64,000 bases of DNA from Cytauxzoon felis (taxonomy: Eukaryota > Apicomplexa > Aconoidasida > Piroplasmida > Theileriidae). This document shows, piece by piece, positions 20,291 to 31,297 of the stretch. The stretch is from contig JAIQCW010000047.1 in NCBI GenBank assembly GCA_020283715.1, positions 1 through 64,000 of the forward strand, given 5' to 3'. The notes beneath the pieces were generated by a model. It ran no database searches. It saw nothing but the letters and a program-made list of their open reading frames with translations, and was not told where the DNA came from. Within the stretch, counting starts at the first letter, position 1, and each line of letters starts with the position of its first letter. Position numbers and translations under genes: made by a program.

Positions 20291-23017
20291 CTATGATGCT
20301 TCAGGATAGAAGAACGATTCTGACTCGAATGGCTGTTGTATATGTAAGGGCGGTGTGATTAAAAGAGGGGTCCATGGTGAATGAATATGATATGTATATA
20401 GAGGTTGTGCATATCCACCTACATTTAAGACTGAATCAAAATATCCATCACAAAATAAAGTTATTAATAGACGTAGTGATAACATTAATATTATAGAAAA
20501 TTGAATGATGGTCCCTATATATCCTTCATAACTCTGCAAAGCTACTCCACCAAATGCCGTGGACTCCATCAATTTCTGGCTGGTGTTGAGAGTAACACTA
20601 AATAATCCTACAAGGAAAGGATTGTTCTTTACACCTCTACCTATAAATCCATCAGGCGAACGAATTGTACTAGTTAAAGCACATAAACAGATTATATAAG
20701 GCATAGCAAGTACCCATACACAATTATAAAACCATCTATTGTTGTTCCATTTACCACTTGGACCCATAAAATCGATTTCAATAAGGTCTAAGTCTAGGAT
20801 AGCTAGTCCAAGATTGGGAATCGTGGATATAATTGCAATACATAAATCGATTTCCTTAGCTCTCTCAGGATCAATTAAAGAATATGGGGTACTTATGGGG
20901 TATGCCATACAAATTATACCAAGTGGAAATGTTAGCATTAATATGGGAGACCAGTGATAGAGGTTATCAAAGTAAATTAATTCTTTTAAAGATCCTTGTC
21001 TAATATACTTTGGAAGTACCTCAGCAAGACCCGTGACACTACCATTTGGGTCCCCATTAACTTTATTAGTTTTTTCCCATGGATCACCTCTACGATACCA
21101 TGTATGACTACCAGAGTTAACGCATATTAATAATGGCCTATTTATGATAGGACTGCCCTGGGAATCCTTCTCATAATATACCCATAGTGTCTTATTACTA
21201 GTAATATTTACACCATTAGGTAAACCTTTAAGTCCTAAACCCAAATGTTTAAATTTTACGTCATTAAGTTGATCTGCATGACTATGCTCATATGCCACAT
21301 ATCCTGAAGGTACTTTAGTAGTTACCCTAGCGACAGTAATTTGTTTATTGTTCGTTACATATGAGATAGAAGTATTACTCTCATTCTTAGGAACATAGTC
21401 CAATCTGACATTAATTGATGGCTTGGGATAACCTGTATCATTATTAGTAAGTGCTACTTTAATTTTATCAAGTTTTCCTTTAAGTGCCACTGGATTTGTC
21501 TGTGGTTCTATATCTTTGTAATAATTTGAATCTTCTTTTAACCATGTATAATTAGGATAGGTTCCCGTACGTTTATACCATATATTATCTCCAGGGTTAG
21601 AAGATTTCTGGCCGTTCTTAGATAAACATATCAACAGAGGCTTCTTTATATCAGTTTCGTAATATACGAATACACCTCCACTAGCTTGATGTGTAAATCC
21701 ACCGTTTAAATCCTTAATGTTCGATATTACCTGATTATTTACTGTAATAAGGTTGATTACTTTTTGACTAACATCTCCATCAAAATGATGCCTATAACCT
21801 TTAAAACCACTATTAGTAGATAAACCTTGAATATTTATTTTATGTTCAGTTCCAGTACCTGGGCGTGCTGTGTATTGAGACCCGTTTTCAAGCTTAACTT
21901 CGTATTTAACTTTGACTTCATCAAGCCTAGTTTTAATATCAGAACAGACACTCTCATCATCTGGATCCTTATATTTAAGTACAGAAGTTATATCCGTCCA
22001 CTGATTTCCTCTTTTATAATATTTAGTAGAAGAACCCTTGACACAGACAATTAATGGGAATTCACGCTTTTCATCATCTTTACTACATTTATAATACACA
22101 TAAACCGCTGTAACATTTTCTGTAAAATGTATTCCATTTAATTGAACATCTTTGTGTATAACAGAGCCCAAGTTAAATGGTTTATGTCCGTCACGTTTAT
22201 GATCGAATCTATCATAGTCAGACGGTACTCCAGTACTTCCTTTAGCAACAGTAATTTTCACTGATCCATAATAGCCATTTCCTAAATTTGTGTCAGTTTG
22301 ACTCAAGTCAATTATAACATCTGTACCAATGCATGGACAAAAGGTACCCCTAGAAACGTACCCCTTACTATCATTTTCAATTTCATTGTATTGATCAAGT
22401 ATCCATAATGTACGAGCAACTGCAAGAAATAGCATTGCAAAGGAATAATGTAAGATGACTAAATTATAATCATACTCCCCCCAATGATATAAATTATAGA
22501 AATGTTTATATGTCTTATGTAAAAAGAAGGAAACAAGTGAGGATACAGAGATTCCTGCAGCATATATTATGGAATTGGTATTAACTGCGAAGGCGAAACA
22601 AGAAGAGAAGCCATTAGAGAGTGTCAATAAAATAATACTCAAATATACATATCGAAAGCGTCGACAATCTTCACAAGATATAAACGCTATATAAGATATA
22701 ACAGAACTAATAAGTGTTACCCACATGGAAATACATGAGACTTTCCTTTTGAAGCTCATGTTATGAATACTTTTACTATCGAATGATACATCAATAAATA
22801 CTGTTAAGGCAAAGGCAAGAAAAGCTGAAATCAAATTAGATAAATCCATAGGATAATGGAATTTATATACAAACAATGATGCTGCATATGGAGGTAAATG
22901 GAACCTATTAATCGCATAACTACAACAGGTGGTTGCTATATAATAAGGACATAATGTAACAAATCCATTTAAGAACATACATATTATACCCAACAAACCA
23001 TCCATACTATATTTCAT
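20291..23017 (-). CDS. Multi-pass membrane protein with repeated ectodomain (Tpr-related?)
   Basis: Long frame of up to 908 residues starting MKYSMDGLLGIICMFLNGF. Residues 1-215 contain about six membrane segments. Residues about 225-690 are polar and hold three copies of a module of roughly 150 residues with the motif VYYE, then PLLICLS, then WYKR (for example KPLLICLSKNG with IWYKRT; RPLLICVNSG with TWYRRG). Residues 690-845 contain about five more membrane segments. The six-plus-five arrangement around a large loop is like a transporter fold with an ectodomain placed in the central loop. I think it is one of the Theileria Tpr or FAINT-bearing families, but cannot prove it. The true end may be at a splice donor near 20415, since the last 50 residues of the frame are poor. 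A broken relative lies at 38052-39913. No element is inside the coding region. Confidence 0.65.
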   Translation of the reverse strand: MKYSMDGLLGIICMFLNGFVTLCPYYIATTCCSYAINRFHLPPYAASLFVYKFHYPMDLSNLISAFLAFALTVFIDVSFDSKSIHNMSFKRKVSCISMWVTLISSVISYIAFISCEDCRRFRYVYLSIILLTLSNGFSSCFAFAVNTNSIIYAAGISVSSLVSFFLHKTYKHFYNLYHWGEYDYNLVILHYSFAMLFLAVARTLWILDQYNEIENDSKGYVSRGTFCPCIGTDVIIDLSQTDTNLGNGYYGSVKITVAKGSTGVPSDYDRFDHKRDGHKPFNLGSVIHKDVQLNGIHFTENVTAVYVYYKCSKDDEKREFPLIVCVKGSSTKYYKRGNQWTDITSVLKYKDPDDESVCSDIKTRLDEVKVKYEVKLENGSQYTARPGTGTEHKINIQGLSTNSGFKGYRHHFDGDVSQKVINLITVNNQVISNIKDLNGGFTHQASGGVFVYYETDIKKPLLICLSKNGQKSSNPGDNIWYKRTGTYPNYTWLKEDSNYYKDIEPQTNPVALKGKLDKIKVALTNNDTGYPKPSINVRLDYVPKNESNTSISYVTNNKQITVARVTTKVPSGYVAYEHSHADQLNDVKFKHLGLGLKGLPNGVNITSNKTLWVYYEKDSQGSPIINRPLLICVNSGSHTWYRRGDPWEKTNKVNGDPNGSVTGLAEVLPKYIRQGSLKELIYFDNLYHWSPILMLTFPLGIICMAYPISTPYSLIDPERAKEIDLCIAIISTIPNLGLAILDLDLIEIDFMGPSGKWNNNRWFYNCVWVLAMPYIICLCALTSTIRSPDGFIGRGVKNNPFLVGLFSVTLNTSQKLMESTAFGGVALQSYEGYIGTIIQFSIILMLSLRLLITLFCDGYFDSVLNVGGYAQPLYTYHIHSPWTPLLITPPLHIQQPFESESFFYPEAS

Positions 23018-24956
23018 CCACTTACACCCTCACACAATATCCTATCACAACTCCATCATCCTCATCATATATACATACTAATGGTGCAACATCACATTTA
23101 TATCCCCATAATCTACCTGGTGAATTTTAAATTGAACTATTACATTCTACCAACATTTGATATGGATATACCTGTCATATATTTGAAATTATCATCACGA
23201 ATAGGTTAATAACTCTCATCATTAGATCATTTGATGTACTGAAGATATGTATAACAATAGATCTAGGGCAGTTGAAATCTCCAGCAAGATATTTTTTTAA
23301 AATATAAACCAGCCTCTACAATAATTTACATCTTGTATAAAAAGGGGGTAGTTATCCCATACAATTCATATAACTATACTTCATTCATCAATGATTATTA
23401 TAGAATGAATGAGAATTGAAACTCAGTATGAAACATATAATTATAATTGTTACATTTAATACACATCTGTATTAATTTATAGACATGGATAAAAAACGTA
23501 AAGAAATATGAGCAAGATTAAACAACATCATATAATGATATAATGATGTTTAGAATATAGTACAAGGTATCATGGAACAATAAAAAAATGTAATTTATGA
23601 AACCCTCCAACAAAATCAGGGGTTCCCATAATTCTCCCCATAATTTAAAAATTATAATTTACAATATTGATAGTATGGCCAATGATTATTCAAATAGGCT
23701 ATACAATATTATATTAATAACATCATCTTTAAATACTGCATTACTTATATATTGTAATTAAATCATTACAATGTAGTACAGTAACTATTCATTCCATATG
23801 ATTGTAGATTTAATTAATGAAGTATCTATGATGGTATATAATTAATAAAATCGTTTAATGAGATGAGTGTAAATATTATTGCGATATTGTGAGTAGTAAG
23901 TAATGAGTATGCAGAGATGTACGATACCTCATGTGACATTTGTAGATTATCCAATTCAATTCACTTCATTATACTTTCCATCATCAATAACTAATAGTTG
24001 AGTTGATAACAAACTAAGTAGACATGTTCCTCAATATATCCCTGTATGAAGAGGAGATATTGTTTCATACTAGTGTGAGAGTAAGATCCAAATGACACAT
24101 GCTCGATAGAATAATTAACCATTAGGTAATAGTAAAATGTTATTCCTCATTACATTTGATGATAATAGACCGAATGATTTATTATATGTGTATTTATCCT
24201 TCATTATATGTGAATGGTTACAGGTACATACATAAATGTATAGAAACTTCATTTTCAATAAAATATATGAAACTTCAAATAATAAATTTATAAAATTACT
24301 TGAAATTAAGAATAGTTTAATTTATAAAATCTTATTGGCTACAATTAATTCCATTGGGATGAATTCATATCCACCACCGTCGTCTTACATGACACATCAC
24401 GATTGAATCATTACAAAGCTCTTCAATATTGATAAATTCAATATTTACTCGTCTCATCATATCTCAATTTAACTATGAATAATGGATGGTATAACGTGCT
24501 TATGATTAATGTTGATAAATACTGGAGTCCAATGAGAGTTACATGATGAAACTACATATTTAGATTAACTATAGATTTAATAAACCAAATACAACCTAGT
24601 TATAACAATTCCTGTAGATACCACTTGTCAACCTGAAGTTATCTTGCAGACAGCTCTTCTATTTACTTCCCCTTCCAGCTCCCGTGGATCGCTTCCAGGT
24701 TCCACTCGAGGTTTGTTCTTCCGGGTTAACTTTTTTTGTTCCTCCGGGTAGAATTCCTGTTCTTAGGGGTAGACATATTTACGTTATTCCGGGTGGACAT
24801 CGCCACGATCTCCAGGAGTGGCATTACTCTTTAGAGATAGGTAATTGGAAGAGCTGACGGCAGGACGAAAGAAGATAGTGATTGGACCTCAGGTGATGTA
24901 ATTATGTCATTTAATTTTATATATAATTTGTCAATGATATAAATGAAATGAGAAGA
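23018..24956. other. 1.9-kb intergenic region, unique AT-rich DNA plus one element
   Basis: Upstream of the repeated-ectodomain gene and downstream of the ARID gene, both on the minus strand. From 23018 to about 24620 I see no supported gene and no element copy; this is the longest element-free non-coding stretch of the window. Positions 24628-24895 are an element cluster. Confidence 0.5.
24628..24895 (-). repeat. Modular element cluster (B2, E, C), intergenic
   Basis: GTCTTGCAGAC-type D, reverse B2, three to four E units, reverse C, CTGACGGCAG. Very similar to 51420-51740. Confidence 0.83.
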
Positions 24957-27900
24957 TTATTTGATATGTTGTACTATTGTGAATTGGTAATTAGGTGAGT
25001 GTTGATTATAAGTATCATGTATAATAATTTTATTGATAATTGGCCAAAATAATTTGGCGTATTTATTATTACTAAAGGCACATTTTAAAATTTCATTTAA
25101 ATGTATTTTCATTTCATTTAAACATTCATCAAATATTGTCATTTTAATTAAACATGTAAATATCATTTCAGTTGTACTCATAAATTCTATATTAAAAATA
25201 TCATCCAACTTTTTATCTACATCTATATTATCATCTATCATATCATCAGATCCTATCGAAGATACATTTGTAATTTCCTTGTCTTGTATACAATTATCAC
25301 AATTTGCCTTTACAGTCGCCGTTCCACCTGAGGTTACAACCTTGTTCCCACTAGGCGTGGAGCCTCTTCCTTTTATTTCCCCTTCCAGCTCCCGTAGATC
25401 GCTTCCAGGTATTCCACTTCCACTTGAGGTTGCATCCAACACATCCTTAGCACCATCTTCCATCATTCCCATGATGGATGATCCATCAATACCTTCACCT
25501 TCACCACGATCTCCGGGAGTGGTTCTACCGTTTACGGGGAGGTAATTGGAAGAGCTGTCTGCAAGACGAAGAGAGTCGGATTGGACCTCGTGTGTAGAGC
25601 TGACGGCAGGACGACCTCGGGTGGAGTTAACTTTGGGAATAGTTGGTGGACGACCACGTGTTGAGCGTCTTTTAGATTCAGGTTCTGACCGACTTCGTTT
25701 GGTTGTAATCTTCGATGTAGTGTTGTTTACGAGATGATTTATATTGGCATTGGATGGGTTACAAATATTATTATGTCGTGTTGTTGATAATAAAAAGTTG
25801 ATGGGCAGAAAATTTGCATGGGGATCATTGGAATTTGTTTTGTTTTTACTTTTGGAATTTGAGGGCGGTCTACCTCTAGTACCAGGTTTTCTTTTATATG
25901 TACGTTTATTTTCATTTGTACTTTTTTTGTTTACAGTACGTCTATTAGATTTTTTACCCTTAGCTCTACCTCTGCCTCTTTTAACAACTTCTACATGAGG
26001 GGTATTTATAGTACCATTACATAATATTTCATTCTTGAATCTTTTATCCATCACACCCAAACTCCTTGTTATACGATCTTCCAATTCCCATAAATCTCTA
26101 TCAGATGTTATATCTGATGTCGTCTTGCAGACAGCTTCTCTTTTTAGTTTTCCCTCCGCTTCCCTGAGATCAGCTGCGGGTTCTCCACTTGAGGTCTCCA
26201 CCTGAGGTCCAATCACTAACCTCTCACCGCCACGATCTCCGGGAGTGGCTCTACCCTTTAGGGATAGGTAATTGAAAGAGGCTCCACGCCGAGTGGGATC
26301 AGAGGCTGTAACCTCAAGTGGAGAAGAGCTGACGGCAGGACGAAGAGAGTTGGATTGGACCTCGTGTGCAGAGCCTACGTCAGGATGAAGGGAGGATGAA
26401 GTAACATGAGAACTATCAGTAGGATTTACATCTGTTTGGTAGTAAGTAGATGTCCCATAATTTGATTCCTCTTTTACATCAACAACTGTCCCTACAACAT
26501 CATGTGGTAAATTAATATTATAGTGTTTTTTATCCCCATTAATACCCACATCATTTTGTGAGTTATTAATACCAAAGATGATTTTATAGAAGGATTGTAG
26601 ATAACTAATGGATTGTTTGAGTGTGGGTGTATTATTGACATCGACGACTTCATTGATTTTATGGTAGTTATTATTATTATTATTTTGTAAATCAAATGAG
26701 AATAATGATACTGGATTGATTAATGGGTTATATTCTCTATTGAAATGATCTAGTAATGTATTGTTATAAATAAAATTCTTTTTAAATGGATTATATAAAT
26801 CAGTTGAATCTATAGATAAACATGATGGATAATATTTATCTAATAATATATTTTTATTAACAACAATCCCCACATCATCATATAATAAATAATCCCCATT
26901 TGTTATATTAATCCCCATTTTTATTAAAATTTTACAGATATTATAAATAATTACATTAACAGATTTATTATTATCATAATAATTAATAAATAATAAAATA
27001 ATTTCTAATATTTTTCTTAATAGATTATCATTTATATTAAATTCAGATAATAATATATATAATAACATATAAACATGACGTATTATATTTGTGGGGATAT
27101 TTACCCCTTTATTTATATAACAATTATATATAGACACTAATAAATTATATATTATAGGCTCTAATTTATACCATAATAATAATGATATCAACTTTTGATA
27201 CAAAATATTTATAAATATACATGATATATCCTCAAAATAATAACCCAATGTATCATATATATCAATACATAATATATTCGAACTTAAATCCTTAATCGTC
27301 ATTATACACGTAGATATCATATCAAATTCCATACTTATATCATATTTAGAATCAAAACTATATATACCACAATCAGCCACATGATCCACACATACACTCA
27401 ATAAATGAACAGGTAAAAATAATGAACTGTCATATAAAGGATCATACATATCATCCAATATATCCATCCTCAATCCCACATTGTCATACCCATCCATATC
27501 AACTGATATATTGTCGAGCAATTTTGTATTATGGGGATTATTATCTAAATCATGGGGTATGTTCTTTTTGTGAGGTTTTTTATCACTATATTGCCCCATT
27601 ACCCTATCTTCTCCACTCGAGGTCCTGTCGATTTCCTTCCTACTATCTTCAACTTTCGTCGTCTTGCAGACAGCTCTTCTATTTATTTCCCTCTCAAGTT
27701 CCCGTAGATCACTTTCGGGTATTCCACTCAAGGTTACATCCTCAACACTACCTCCAACATCGCCACGATCTCTGGGAGTGGCTTTACCGTTTACGGATAG
27801 GTAATTGGAAGAGCTGTCTGCAAGACGAAGAGAGTCGGATTGGACCTCAGGTGGAGAGCTGTCTGCAGGACCAACGGTGGAAGCGAGTGGAAGAGGTGAA

Positions 27901-30035
27901 GACAAGGATTGGATCTCGGGTGGAGGAGAGTTGTTGATATTGAAAGTATATGGTGAGTTGTATGATGGATCATATGTAGAGGTAGAATCGATTGAGGTTG
28001 TACGATTGATGGTGTATTTTTTTGATTTTTGACATGTGCATTGTTTATATATGAGTTTATGTATCCTTTTAAGTAATGCGGCTGTAATATTTTGTATAGC
28101 TTTGATGGTATAAATAGTTTCAATAGATGTATTGATACCATTTAATGAATGATTATCATGTTCATCATCATAATAACAATAACAATCATCTTCATCATCA
28201 TTATATAAATGTATAGAATTACATTCTTTAATTGATTTTGTATTTGTTAAATTACCTTGTACACCTTCATATATTGTACGATCTATATCACCTGTTGTTG
28301 GCCCTATAAATGATAAATCATTACAAGTTGAATTACGTAATCTTGCTTTTATACTACCTCTAGTATATATCTTATCCATTAATAATTCATCATTTAAATC
28401 AATACCTTTATTATTTCCATCCCTTTTTATACCACTACTATTTATCAAATCATCCACTATCCTCGATTGCCTAATACTTTTATTCACCCTACCATATAAT
28501 GATCTACATATATAACCATTATCACCATCATCATATACAACATCACCATTATAATAATCACCATACATTACACCTGAAGACTTGATATTACCTGTAGGTA
28601 TTCCACCTGATGTTACATTCCTGCCGTTGCCACTCGCCATGGTGGCCTCTCTATTTAGTTGTCCCTCCGCTTCCCGTAGATCAGCTACGGGTTCCACTCG
28701 AGGTCCGGTACTATTATTCATTCCACTAGCCGTGGTGGCCTTCCTATTTAGTTGTCCCTCCGCTTCCCGTAGATCAGCTTCGGGTTCCACTTGAGGTCCA
28801 TTAACTATATCACGTTCTTCCGGATTAATACTCTTTGTTCCTCCGGGTAGATTTCCTGTTCTTAGGGGTTGAACATCGCCACGATCTCTGGGAGTGGCTT
28901 TACTCTTTAGAGATAGGTAATTGGAAGAGCTGACGGCAGGACTAACCTCAGGTGGAACAGAGGTGGATTGGACTTCATGTGTTGGGTGTATATAATCTTT
29001 GTTAGAGTTGGTATCGTGTGGATTATGTTCGAATTTGGATTTATCATAGTTTGTATGTTTGAGTAGATTATGTTTATTATTTTGATTGAGATCGAGTATG
29101 GGTTTATTATATTGATTGAGATATGTGGTAAGAATTTGGCAGCATGAGTATAATAATTTGAGTATTTTATGATGATTGATATCTAGATGTAATTGTTGTG
29201 TAAGTTCGATAGCAATGATTGAGATATGTTTTTGTATACCATAGATATTGGGTATATTATTAATAGTGAGTGTATTAAGAATAACATTTAGACATGATTC
29301 AACATCTTGACGTAATATTAATAATTTAATAATTTCAAATAATATACATTTACATAATTTTTGTACAGTAATTGTATCAATAGATTTGAAAATATTATCA
29401 TCTAAATGATGTAATTGATGTTGATTAATAATATGATTATATTGAAATTTATTAAGATAAGATGGTAATTCAGCAGAAATTCTTGCTGCATATTCTATTT
29501 TTGATTTAATATTATATGGTAATATATTATTATTTATTGGTAATATATTATTATTAAATATAAATTTAACTTTTGGTGCTATAGTTTTTATATGTTGTTT
29601 AGCCATCCATATTAAATTTTCTTCATTTGATACTGATAAATATCTTGGTGATTTACCAATTATATCTTTTTTATCATTTATAAATGTTTCAGATATTATT
29701 TTTCTTTTTGGTATTCTACCTGATCTTGTTACATGACCATATTTTGATGGATCTGGATATATAAAATTATTAAAACAATCCCAAAAATATTGTGATGCTT
29801 TATGTGCTTCTTCTAATGTTATATATTCATTACTATTTATTACACCTATTTCTATACATATATCACGCCAACATGTCATTATTACTGCTGATGTTAATGC
29901 ACCTCTACTACGTGCTGATTGATAAAATTTATATAAATCAATCGTCTTACCAAATATTAATTTTTTACGTAATAATGATAAACGCTCTGCACCATGAAAA
30001 TCCCTCATACATCTATAGAAATCCGATTCTGTCAT
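24957..30035 (-). CDS. ARID-domain and AT-hook chromatin protein with four element insertions
   Basis: Uninterrupted frame of 1692 residues. Residues 1-100 match an ARID/BRIGHT DNA-binding domain: FYRCMRDFHGAERL, GKTIDLYKFYQSARSRGAL and CWRDICIEIGV. Residues 165-300 and 880-1080 are helical, Ile/Asn-rich regions. A basic part follows, with AT-hook-like motifs near 1350 (KRGRGRAKGKKSNRR), 1388 (GTRGRPPS) and 1450 (STRGRPPT). The C-terminal 90 residues are helical again. ARID plus AT-hooks suggests a nuclear DNA-binding or remodelling-complex subunit; partners are unknown. Element sequence is translated in frame at about residues 350-478, 702-810, 1213-1305 and 1462-1572, always as KATPGDRG and DLREAEG-type peptides. 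One insertion also includes module G, translated [20 protein letters not shown]. The host blocks look intact on both sides of each insertion. Confidence 0.8.
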   Translation of the reverse strand: MTESDFYRCMRDFHGAERLSLLRKKLIFGKTIDLYKFYQSARSRGALTSAVIMTCWRDICIEIGVINSNEYITLEEAHKASQYFWDCFNNFIYPDPSKYGHVTRSGRIPKRKIISETFINDKKDIIGKSPRYLSVSNEENLIWMAKQHIKTIAPKVKFIFNNNILPINNNILPYNIKSKIEYAARISAELPSYLNKFQYNHIINQHQLHHLDDNIFKSIDTITVQKLCKCILFEIIKLLILRQDVESCLNVILNTLTINNIPNIYGIQKHISIIAIELTQQLHLDINHHKILKLLYSCCQILTTYLNQYNKPILDLNQNNKHNLLKHTNYDKSKFEHNPHDTNSNKDYIHPTHEVQSTSVPPEVSPAVSSSNYLSLKSKATPRDRGDVQPLRTGNLPGGTKSINPEERDIVNGPQVEPEADLREAEGQLNRKATTASGMNNSTGPRVEPVADLREAEGQLNREATMASGNGRNVTSGGIPTGNIKSSGVMYGDYYNGDVVYDDGDNGYICRSLYGRVNKSIRQSRIVDDLINSSGIKRDGNNKGIDLNDELLMDKIYTRGSIKARLRNSTCNDLSFIGPTTGDIDRTIYEGVQGNLTNTKSIKECNSIHLYNDDEDDCYCYYDDEHDNHSLNGINTSIETIYTIKAIQNITAALLKRIHKLIYKQCTCQKSKKYTINRTTSIDSTSTYDPSYNSPYTFNINNSPPPEIQSLSSPLPLASTVGPADSSPPEVQSDSLRLADSSSNYLSVNGKATPRDRGDVGGSVEDVTLSGIPESDLRELEREINRRAVCKTTKVEDSRKEIDRTSSGEDRVMGQYSDKKPHKKNIPHDLDNNPHNTKLLDNISVDMDGYDNVGLRMDILDDMYDPLYDSSLFLPVHLLSVCVDHVADCGIYSFDSKYDISMEFDMISTCIMTIKDLSSNILCIDIYDTLGYYFEDISCIFINILYQKLISLLLWYKLEPIIYNLLVSIYNCYINKGVNIPTNIIRHVYMLLYILLSEFNINDNLLRKILEIILLFINYYDNNKSVNVIIYNICKILIKMGINITNGDYLLYDDVGIVVNKNILLDKYYPSCLSIDSTDLYNPFKKNFIYNNTLLDHFNREYNPLINPVSLFSFDLQNNNNNNYHKINEVVDVNNTPTLKQSISYLQSFYKIIFGINNSQNDVGINGDKKHYNINLPHDVVGTVVDVKEESNYGTSTYYQTDVNPTDSSHVTSSSLHPDVGSAHEVQSNSLRPAVSSSPLEVTASDPTRRGASFNYLSLKGRATPGDRGGERLVIGPQVETSSGEPAADLREAEGKLKREAVCKTTSDITSDRDLWELEDRITRSLGVMDKRFKNEILCNGTINTPHVEVVKRGRGRAKGKKSNRRTVNKKSTNENKRTYKRKPGTRGRPPSNSKSKNKTNSNDPHANFLPINFLLSTTRHNNICNPSNANINHLVNNTTSKITTKRSRSEPESKRRSTRGRPPTIPKVNSTRGRPAVSSTHEVQSDSLRLADSSSNYLPVNGRTTPGDRGEGEGIDGSSIMGMMEDGAKDVLDATSSGSGIPGSDLRELEGEIKGRGSTPSGNKVVTSGGTATVKANCDNCIQDKEITNVSSIGSDDMIDDNIDVDKKLDDIFNIEFMSTTEMIFTCLIKMTIFDECLNEMKIHLNEILKCAFSNNKYAKLFWPIINKIIIHDTYNQHSPNYQFTIVQHIK
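25318..25650 (-). repeat. Element insertion inside ARID-gene coding sequence (residues about 1462-1572)
   Basis: A, CCACTAGGCGTGG, B2, G unit, C with CCGTTTACGG, two D palindromes; all in frame with the gene. Confidence 0.9.
26120..26395 (-). repeat. Element insertion inside ARID-gene coding sequence (residues about 1213-1305)
   Basis: GTCTTGCAGAC, B1, A-A, C with the CCCTTTAGGG hairpin variant, CCACGCCGAGTGG, CTGACGGCAG; in frame. Confidence 0.9.
27605..27930 (-). repeat. Element insertion inside ARID-gene coding sequence (residues about 702-810)
   Basis: A, GTCTTGCAGAC, B3-like module, A, C with the CCGTTTACGG hairpin, two GTC-type palindromes; in frame. Confidence 0.9.
28600..28985 (-). 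repeat. Element insertion inside ARID-gene coding sequence (residues about 350-478)
   Basis: Two B1 modules in tandem with CCACTCGCCATGG and CCACTAGCCGTGG palindromes, three E units, C, CTGACGGCAG, A; in frame. Confidence 0.9.
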
Positions 30036-31297
30036 TTTTACATGAAGGATGAAGTGAAGGGACAGAACGAAGTGAAGGACCGAGGAAGAAGACCGGGGAA
30101 GCAGACCGAGGCACGAGGTCTGAAGTACCGAAGTTTACTGAGGTACGAAGGTTTGAAGTCCCAAAGTTTACGAGGTTACAGAGAGCTGAGATTTCTGGAG
30201 GTACGAATGTACAGAGTGTATGGATATCTGATAGAGGTATGAAATATCGAAGTTTACGAGGTTACAGAGAGCTGAGATTTCTGGAGGTACGAATGTACAG
30301 AGGAATGAGATTTCTGGAAGTCTAAAGGTATATGGTACTGAGATTTCTAGAGGTACAAAGATATATGATACCAAAGTTTACAAAGGTACAGACAAAGGAT
30401 AGATACCAATTGATGTGAACTTCAAAATGTCGGATATCCAACTTCCAAGAGGTACAAATATCCACCTTCCTTACTTCCATTCAATAACCTACACATTAAT
30501 CTTATATAACAATTAAAAATAATAAAAGTTCAAATGATACAAACATTCACAATATTTATTTGAAATTGACAATCCACCCTTAACATCCATCCGTATTCAA
30601 TTGATACGGTACCCATTAACATCCAGAATGTTTTATACCTTAATATAATTCAATATAATCCAATCCAAAAAAGTATAATAATTTCAATGTCAACTACGTT
30701 TCAATAAGCAATGATATACCTAAAACATTGCACAACAGTATATTAACTTTATGATAATAACCATCTACAATATACTCACTTACTACAGTTACTATACTCA
30801 CTTCAATACGATTCCATGAGTCGCTACGTTAATTACACTACGTTCTAATGCAATGTGGTAATATAGTCACTTCATTAAAAGTATATATGAATATTTTATT
30901 GAAAAATATGTGATAAATATATTCAATATATACGACAAGGTAATTAAAATAATAAACAGATGAAAAAAAAACTATATGTTAATATCAATGTCTAGCGTTA
31001 ATATTATTCAACACTACAATGTAATACAACAGATTAAATTCAAATTACACATATAATATAATTATTATTAATATACATTTAATTATAACCTAATTCTAAA
31101 TTTAATATCATCATTATTTCCAATATTTATATCATCTCAACTCAATCCTATATAATATATATCTCAGGGGGTTAATACTAATTATAATAAATTTTAAAAT
31201 TATTATATTAATTTATATATATAATCTTATTATAACACTCTATAAAGATGATTAATTTTATTTTCATCCATTTATTCTTAAAATTTTAATACATAAA
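30036..31297. other. Divergent intergenic region with local tandem repeat
   Basis: Lies between the start of the ARID gene (-) and the UAS/UBX gene (+), so it should hold both promoters. Positions 30060-30480 are a purine-rich, degenerate tandem array unlike the element family. From 30480 to 31297 it is unique AT-rich DNA with no supported gene. No element module is present. Confidence 0.5.
30164..30302. repeat. Direct repeat, 53 nt at 86-nt offset
   Basis: The 53-nt segment at 30164-30216, beginning AAGTTTACGAGGTTACAGAG, recurs at 30250-30302. Shorter pieces (GAGATTTCTGGA, GGTACGAA) recur more loosely from about 30100 to 30400, so the two clear copies sit inside a degenerate array upstream of the ARID gene. 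Confidence 0.7.

Noticed and set aside
20950..22500. NLYHW peptides on both sides of the ectodomain as a target-site duplication
   Set aside because: The underlying DNA differs at many positions, so it is not a recent duplication; it may be structural similarity of membrane helices.
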